Source of the DNA: Lachnospiraceae bacterium | GTDB taxonomy: Bacteria > Bacillota > Clostridia > Lachnospirales > Lachnospiraceae | DNA: 64,000 nucleotides | Assembly: GCA_015056945.1 (NCBI GenBank) | Contig: SVFH01000011.1 | Location: 1 to 64,000 of the forward strand | Reading direction: 5' to 3' | The notes under the pieces: model-generated | What the model saw: the letters and a program-made list of their open reading frames with translations, nothing else | The model's database searches: none | What the model was told of the DNA's origin: nothing | In this document: piece after piece, positions 59,185 through 64,000 of the stretch | Position numbering within the stretch: the stretch's first letter is position 1 | Layout of the letters: every line of letters starts with the position of its first letter | Program-made: the position numbers and the translations under genes

Positions 59185-59580
59185 CTATGCGATTACCGCG
59201 CCGTCAATATTTGTAAAAACATTTTCTCTTGCTTCTGCCTGGTCCATTGCCGTTACTACCGTATTGTTCGGTACATTCACAATGAATGCCAATTGGTCTA
59301 CAATTACCAGAGAATCCTTAATTCCTTTCTCACTTGCCTTCTGCGTTCCTTCGCTCAAACGTTCCAGCTGTTGTACCGAAAGAGAAATATTTCTGTCCGA
59401 AAGCCTTACGGTCGCATGTTTGGAAAATTTCAATGCTTCCGTCCCGAAATCGGCTTCTTTATGAAGAATATCCTTAAACGATACGTCATCTGTACGTTTC
59501 TGCCCCGGAAGTTCTCTAATACTTGTCTGTTTTTCATTTATCTGCAAGGTAGAAAGGAATTGACTGTTTTGAATTTTCAT
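59185..59580 (-). CDS. Flagellar operon protein (TIGR02530 type)
   Basis: This 131-residue protein matches the short protein found between flgD and flgE in Firmicutes: FSKHATVRLSDRNISLSVQQLERLSEGTQKASEKG and SLVIVDQLAFIVNVPNNTVVTAMD. Its function is unknown. The ATG at 59580 has AAGGAGGG upstream; a TTG one codon earlier is discounted. Confidence 0.93.
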   Translation of the reverse strand: MKIQNSQFLSTLQINEKQTSIRELPGQKRTDDVSFKDILHKEADFGTEALKFSKHATVRLSDRNISLSVQQLERLSEGTQKASEKGIKDSLVIVDQLAFIVNVPNNTVVTAMDQAEARENVFTNIDGAVIA

Positions 59581-59624
59581 CAAAATCCCTCCTTGTCATC
59601 TAAAATGAATTCTGCCGTAAACCC

Positions 59625-60290
59625 TTAAACGGTTTCTGTTTTTGGTTCTTCAGACTGACTGTTTTCTACCAGCTCGTTCATCTTCGAAATATATTTCTGA
59701 ATCTGTTCTTCGAGTTCTTTGCTCATCATGGATGCCTGATAATCACTCATTCCTGCGCAAAGATTATAAACAGTAAGTACATCTGCAAGATCACTCATTG
59801 TAAGTTCTTCCACCGGAGGAAGCTTATCAACGATTTTTTGAATTTCTTCAATTGTTTTGGTACCTTTTGAAAACTCATCATCAATCACAAGTTTCAAATC
59901 ATCCATAGAGTATAACGCTCCGTCAATGGATAAGTATGCTTTGTTCGACTGATATACGACCTTTTCAACCTTACCCTGTACCTGCGTCACTTTGCCGGAT
60001 TCTGATTCAGACTCAACCAAAACTTCTTTGCCCACAAGTTCGGATGCTCTTGACAATGTCATACTCGAACTCATATTCTGCATCTGCTCCAATTCGGAAA
60101 AAGTAGCATACTGGGAAATATATTCCGTATTTGATGTCGGTTGCAAAGGGTCCTGATATTTCATCTGTGCTACCAGCAATTGTAAAAAAGCCTCTTTGTC
60201 AACGGAATTTCCAGCCTTAGGTTCTTCTGATTTCATTGAAGCATTTCCCATTTCAAGCTTTCCGTCTACATATGGTGCCGATATACCCAT
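59625..60290 (-). CDS. flgD: Flagellar hook-capping protein FlgD, with a non-standard C-terminus
   Basis: FlgD caps the growing hook. The 221-residue protein has the N-terminal domain with FLQLLVAQMKYQDPLQPTSNTEYISQYATFSELEQMQNM. After a short beta region (~90-130) the C-terminal part (~130-221) is helical and acidic and lacks the usual FlgD Ig/Tudor-type domain. AAGGAGG precedes the ATG. Confidence 0.93.
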   Translation of the reverse strand: MGISAPYVDGKLEMGNASMKSEEPKAGNSVDKEAFLQLLVAQMKYQDPLQPTSNTEYISQYATFSELEQMQNMSSSMTLSRASELVGKEVLVESESESGKVTQVQGKVEKVVYQSNKAYLSIDGALYSMDDLKLVIDDEFSKGTKTIEEIQKIVDKLPPVEELTMSDLADVLTVYNLCAGMSDYQASMMSKELEEQIQKYISKMNELVENSQSEEPKTETV

Positions 60291-60303
60291 CGCTTTTACC
60301 TCC

Positions 60304-61590
60304 TTATGCCATAAAATCTACCGTATTACCGTTTGCCGTCATCATTTCGACAGCAATCTGTTCGTCCTGTGTCAATTCTTCATCTTCCGCAATTTCATTT
60401 AAATGAATACGTCTGATGACTGTCTTTCGTGCTTCTTTCGCTGTTCCCGCATGTTCTCCCGTATCACGATTCAATCCCTGATCAAAAGAATATCCCGCGA
60501 CGGTTACTTCGACAGCATCAACTTTAACGCCCTGTTGTTCAAACTGTTCTTTCAACTGAATCAACTGCGTTTCCAAAACACCTTTCACCACTTCATTCTG
60601 TGTAACAAACTGAGCGCTCACCACACCATCTTTAGCAGACAATCGAATCTGTAATCTTCCGAGGTTTTCGGGATTCAACTGCATCTCTACCTCCGAAACA
60701 TCACCATTTACATTGCTTCTCATATACTCAGATATCTGATCGTATATTTCTTGCGGTGATACCTCTTGTGCGCCTGACAGTTCATTTACTGCCTCGCTTA
60801 CGAAAGCATTATTTGCATTCTGTACAAATTGATTTCCCTGCATATTCTGCTGTGTCATCGCATTGTCTTCAGAATGGCTCTGTGTCATGTTCTGTTTGTC
60901 TGAAACGTGTTCTGTTTCCGTTACTTCCGTAAAAGAAGTAACTTCCTGTGTTCCGTCAACATCCGTACCTTCATCGGTATTTTTCAAAAGAATCGTTTCC
61001 TCCTGCATGGGTTCTTCCTGTAATTGATCGAAAATCAGTTTCAAATCATCTTCAGAAATCTGAAAATCAACTTCCATACGATTCAGAATTCCTTCCGCAA
61101 ATTCCGTCAAGTCTGTAATCATACCATAAGCTTCTTCATTCGTCAGAAGTTCCACCGCATTCTCAACACCGGTAAATCCCATCACCAGAGCCGATAACCC
61201 TTCTTTTGTAAAAAGTTCCGCGCCGGTAATTCCAAGCATTTCCATCATGTCTTCAAGTTCTTCTTTGGAAACAGAAAGTGTTTTCATGATTTCTTCTTTC
61301 AGCTCATCAAGAGACTTCTGCATTTCCTGTGTTGCTTCGTCAGTCAAAACTTTACTCTCCTGTGAAACCTCATCTGTCTTCACATCAACAGGCTGTTTCC
61401 CTTTTTGGTCTACATGAAGTCCGACACCTGATGCTTTTTCTTCCGTCTTGATTCCCTTAGCTTCTTCTGAACCTTCGGATAAATCCCGGAACACTTCTTT
61501 GAAATCACCTTTCGTAATTTCACTGCTTGCCGGACCATTCACCACCGGAAACGGCAGTTGCCCGGACTGTGTAATTATTGCACCGGTCAT
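60304..61590 (-). CDS. fliK: Flagellar hook-length control protein FliK
   Basis: The 428-residue protein is low in complexity and Glu/Gln-rich at the N-terminus, as expected for the molecular ruler. The conserved C-terminal domain is intact: VSEVEMQLNPENLGRLQIRLSAKDG and KEQFEQQGVKVDAVEVTV. AAGGAGGTA precedes the ATG. A sigma-D-like promoter lies upstream. Confidence 0.95.
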   Translation of the reverse strand: MTGAIITQSGQLPFPVVNGPASSEITKGDFKEVFRDLSEGSEEAKGIKTEEKASGVGLHVDQKGKQPVDVKTDEVSQESKVLTDEATQEMQKSLDELKEEIMKTLSVSKEELEDMMEMLGITGAELFTKEGLSALVMGFTGVENAVELLTNEEAYGMITDLTEFAEGILNRMEVDFQISEDDLKLIFDQLQEEPMQEETILLKNTDEGTDVDGTQEVTSFTEVTETEHVSDKQNMTQSHSEDNAMTQQNMQGNQFVQNANNAFVSEAVNELSGAQEVSPQEIYDQISEYMRSNVNGDVSEVEMQLNPENLGRLQIRLSAKDGVVSAQFVTQNEVVKGVLETQLIQLKEQFEQQGVKVDAVEVTVAGYSFDQGLNRDTGEHAGTAKEARKTVIRRIHLNEIAEDEELTQDEQIAVEMMTANGNTVDFMA

Positions 61591-61635
61591 CTAAGTACCT
61601 CCTTTCATATGATATTTTCAAGGTTCACATTTTAT

Positions 61636-61661
61636 ATATCGGCAAAATGCCCTTATTTCTA
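61636..61661 (-). promoter_or_regulatory. Sigma-D-like promoter upstream of fliK
   Basis: The minus strand reads TAGA (61658-61661), 14 bp, then GCCGATAT (61636-61643). The -10 box is a perfect sigma-28-type match; the -35 differs from TAAA at one position. It sits in the 95-nt gap after the MotE-like gene and would start transcription about 40 nt before fliK. Confidence 0.55.
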
Positions 61662-61685
61662 AAGCATTTTTAGAAATTATATACA

Positions 61686-62555
61686 CTATTTTTCAGGTTC
61701 CATCAATTTAGTAATGCGCGCTGCCACAGAAGGATCCATAGCCCCTAAAATATCCCCTCTCTCATCGGGTTGCATCGCGGATAAGATTTTTGCCGCAAGA
61801 GGAAGATTGTCCGTCATCGCTTCAAAAATTCCGGCCGCTGCCTTGGGTTTCATTTCAGAATAGGCCTGCGCATACTCTTTGATTTCCTGCGAATACTCTT
61901 CTTCCACAATCACCTGACGATAAATGTTTTCCGCCGTCTCAGGATCCATGGTTTCATAATAATCAATAAAAGCCTCTATCCCGGGACCCTTTTCAGAGTA
62001 AACCACCTCTTCATAAAATTCGGTCTTAACACGTTGAAATTCCACCTGATTTGCTTCAAATGTTTTCAAACGTTCAATCTCACCCGCCAGTGCATCAATC
62101 TTCTCCCGGTTAGATTCATTTGTTTCCGTCTGCTTTTTCAATGCATCCTCAAGATACCTGATTCTGTCCACCGCATCAGAAAGACTGCTGTATCCATAAT
62201 AACTTTCTGTATCTTCACTCTCTGTAATGCTGTCCTTCGGAAGTATCTTTTGCAATACAGGCACATCTTTGAGTATTGGTGCAAAAAAGTTTGTTCCGAT
62301 TCCGCCCACATCAAGTTTAATCAATAGAATCGTTATTCCAATCCAAATAATAATCAAAAGAAGTGTCACAAAAAACACAGCAACGGAACTTCCGGGCGCA
62401 TCATAATCCAATTCTGCTTCCTGATTTGCAAGTTCTTTTGCACGTTTCTTTGCTTCTTTCTTTTGATTTTTCTGCTCATTCTGCAGTTTTTTTCGTTCCG
62501 CTTTAATACGGGCCATTTCCGCTTTTGCTTTTTTCTGTTCTTCCTGCATTGCCAT
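61686..62555 (-). CDS. MotE-like (YlxF/MgtE N-domain) flagellar protein
   Basis: The 289-residue protein has a long charged N-terminal coiled coil (~1-45), one membrane helix (~55-78), a second coiled coil (~125-175), and a C-terminal MgtE-N-like helical domain (KAAAGIFEAMTDNLPLAAKILSAM, MDPSVAARITKLM). This is the layout of YlxF/MotE, which in other bacteria stabilises the stator protein MotB. AGGAAG precedes the ATG. Confidence 0.88.
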   Translation of the reverse strand: MAMQEEQKKAKAEMARIKAERKKLQNEQKNQKKEAKKRAKELANQEAELDYDAPGSSVAVFFVTLLLIIIWIGITILLIKLDVGGIGTNFFAPILKDVPVLQKILPKDSITESEDTESYYGYSSLSDAVDRIRYLEDALKKQTETNESNREKIDALAGEIERLKTFEANQVEFQRVKTEFYEEVVYSEKGPGIEAFIDYYETMDPETAENIYRQVIVEEEYSQEIKEYAQAYSEMKPKAAAGIFEAMTDNLPLAAKILSAMQPDERGDILGAMDPSVAARITKLMEPEK

Positions 62556-62579
62556 AATGCATCTTCCTTTCCGGACATG

Positions 62580-63020
62580 CTATCTGTTTTTATATCGATA
62601 GCTGTTTAATTCATCAATCTCTTTACTTTCTTTCTTTGCTTCTTCCGCAAGAAAATTTTCAAATGCTTTTTCACGTAGTTTAACGTATGTCTTTGTCTGA
62701 ACACGTGCATCCATCATTTTCTTTGTGGCTGCATCAACTTTTTTGGCTGCAACATTAACATTTACCTTTTGTTGTTCAATCAATCCGTCTGTATGTTCAA
62801 TTGCCTTTTTATTATCTAAAATATCCTGTACACGAATTGCTGAAGAACGAAGTTCAACTCCTTGTGCCAGATAGGACTCTTTTCTTACGTACAGCTCCTG
62901 CAAGGCTTCTTCTTCATCAGCCAGTTCCTTTTGCGCCTTCGCAAAATCATTTTTTGCCTGTTCTTCAAGCTTCGCCTTCATATCCAGGATATTTTGCATT
63001 CGAAATCGAAATACTGCCAC
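62580..63020 (-). CDS. fliJ: Flagellar export chaperone FliJ
   Basis: The 146-residue protein is almost entirely coiled coil, starting MAVFRFRMQNILDMKAKLEEQAKNDFAKAQKEL, as in FliJ, which fits into the FliI ring and stimulates export. It starts at GTG (63020); GGAGGAA at the end of fliI is the ribosome binding site. The gap to fliI is 4 nt. Confidence 0.95.
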   Translation of the reverse strand: MAVFRFRMQNILDMKAKLEEQAKNDFAKAQKELADEEEALQELYVRKESYLAQGVELRSSAIRVQDILDNKKAIEHTDGLIEQQKVNVNVAAKKVDAATKKMMDARVQTKTYVKLREKAFENFLAEEAKKESKEIDELNSYRYKNR

Positions 63021-63024
63021 GGTT

Positions 63025-64000
63025 CTATAATTCCTCCATCAACCTGACGGTTTCTTCAAAAGTAAATTTTTCATCTGTTGACTGCCTTAAAAATTCATTT
63101 ACTTTATCAATTTTTGCAATTGCATCATCAATTGAACTGTTACTTCCCTTTTTATATGCACCGATATTAATCAAGTCCTCTGCATCTGCATAAACAGCGA
63201 GAATTGTTTTAATTTTTGCAACATTTCTCTTTTGCCCGTAGCCCACAATGGATGACATACATCGGGAGATAGACTGCAACACGTCAATCGCAGGATAGTG
63301 ATTCTTATGAGCCAGTTTACGATTCAACATAATATGACCGTCAAGAATACTTCTTGCGGTATCCGTAATCGGTTCATTGAAATCATCTCCATCCACAAGT
63401 ACCGTATACAAACCGGTAATAGACCCTTTTTCAGAGCGACCGGCTCTTTCAAGAAGCTTGGGCATTTCTGCATATACGCTCGGCGGATATCCTCTTGTAA
63501 CGGGTGGTTCGCCACTTGCAAGACCAATCTCACGCTGCGCCATGGAAAAACGAGTCAGGGAATCCATCATAAGCAAAACATCTTTGCCGCGATCCCTGAA
63601 ATATTCAGCAATAGCCGTTGCTGTCTTTGCTGCCTTATTACGTTCAAGCGCAGGCTTATCAGAAGTAGCAACAACCACAACCGAACGGCGCATACCTTCT
63701 TCGCCCAAATCGCGTTCGATAAATTCACGCACCTCTCGTCCACGCTCTCCAATAAGTGCAATCACATTGATGTCTGCTTTGGTATTTCTGGCAAACATAC
63801 CCATCAAAGTTGATTTACCAACACCTGAACCCGCAAAAATACCGATTCGCTGTCCTTTACCGAGTGTAATCAGTCCATCCACAGCTTTCACACCAAGAGG
63901 CAACACCTCATCAATAATTTCACGCGCCATAGGATCCGGCGGCGGCGCTTCTACACTGTAGGACATACCACCGGTAAATGTTTTTCCATCCATCGGACGT
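63025..64000 (-). CDS. fliI: Flagellum-specific ATPase FliI (partial, 5' end outside the window)
   Basis: About 325 C-terminal residues are present; the reading frame is open to the right edge (RPMDGKTFTGG), so the start lies beyond it. The catalytic core is intact: Walker A in FAGSGVGKSTL, ALIGERGREVREF with catalytic Glu, LLMMDSLTRFSMAQREIGLASGEPP with Walker B, and the C-terminal SNSSIDDAI segment. It is the first motility gene seen; upstream genes such as fliF, fliG and fliH probably lie to the right. Confidence 0.97.
   Translation of the reverse strand, partial: RPMDGKTFTGGMSYSVEAPPPDPMAREIIDEVLPLGVKAVDGLITLGKGQRIGIFAGSGVGKSTLMGMFARNTKADINVIALIGERGREVREFIERDLGEEGMRRSVVVVATSDKPALERNKAAKTATAIAEYFRDRGKDVLLMMDSLTRFSMAQREIGLASGEPPVTRGYPPSVYAEMPKLLERAGRSEKGSITGLYTVLVDGDDFNEPITDTARSILDGHIMLNRKLAHKNHYPAIDVLQSISRCMSSIVGYGQKRNVAKIKTILAVYADAEDLINIGAYKKGSNSSIDDAIAKIDKVNEFLRQSTDEKFTFEETVRLMEEL

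Overview
The window is A+T-rich chromosomal DNA from a motile, Gram-positive Clostridia-type bacterium, most likely in or near the Lachnospiraceae. The evidence is the 16S 5' end on the left edge, a PolC-type replicase, a Phe T-box, 6S RNA, a SpoIID-family protein and a Clostridia-style flagellar/chemotaxis operon with FliY, CheC and CheD. Almost every gene is on the minus strand, so the window reads right to left; only tspO is on the plus strand. I see no insertion sequence, prophage or CRISPR array.

Region by region: (1) 1-630 holds the 5' end of a leftward rRNA operon with a hairpin-rich leader and a strong promoter. (2) 630-8,480 holds queA and a T-box-controlled pheS-orfX-pheT-aminopeptidase-MBL operon, in which an unknown membrane-anchored gene sits between the two synthetase subunits. 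(3) 8,560-16,210 holds a SpoIID-like protein, a 6S RNA gene, PEP carboxykinase, an Xaa-Pro aminopeptidase, an esterase-like protein and tRNA-Glu(CUC). (4) 16,295-31,030 is a long housekeeping array: deacetylase, bactofilin, pyrH, frr, uppS, cdsA, dxr, rseP, a phosphatase-like protein, a Ser/Thr kinase, an HPt-like protein, ispG and polC. It covers isoprenoid and undecaprenyl-phosphate supply, phospholipid precursor synthesis, ribosome recycling, envelope proteolysis and replication. (5) 31,100-34,650 holds tspO, two small genes behind a sigma-D-like promoter, tsf and rpsB. (6) 34,690-64,000 is the motility supercluster, running from fliI (cut by the right edge) through the hook, motor, switch, export, FlhF/FlhG and PilZ genes, then cheB-A-W-C-D, sigma-D, FapA-like and small accessory genes.

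The most notable observation is that the PolC exonuclease domain has lost the residues expected at all three of its active-site motifs, while its polymerase and PHP motifs look normal. In the same operon, a membrane Ser/Thr kinase is paired with a PP2C-like protein that lacks standard metal-binding acids, next to an HPt-like protein with Arg where the phospho-accepting His would be. Other points are a CheB that is only the methylesterase domain, an EF-Ts with a roughly 70-residue insertion, the pheS-orfX-pheT arrangement, a sigma-28-type promoter in front of a DUF1508 gene, and a 58-bp dispersed repeat found twice directly downstream of terminators.
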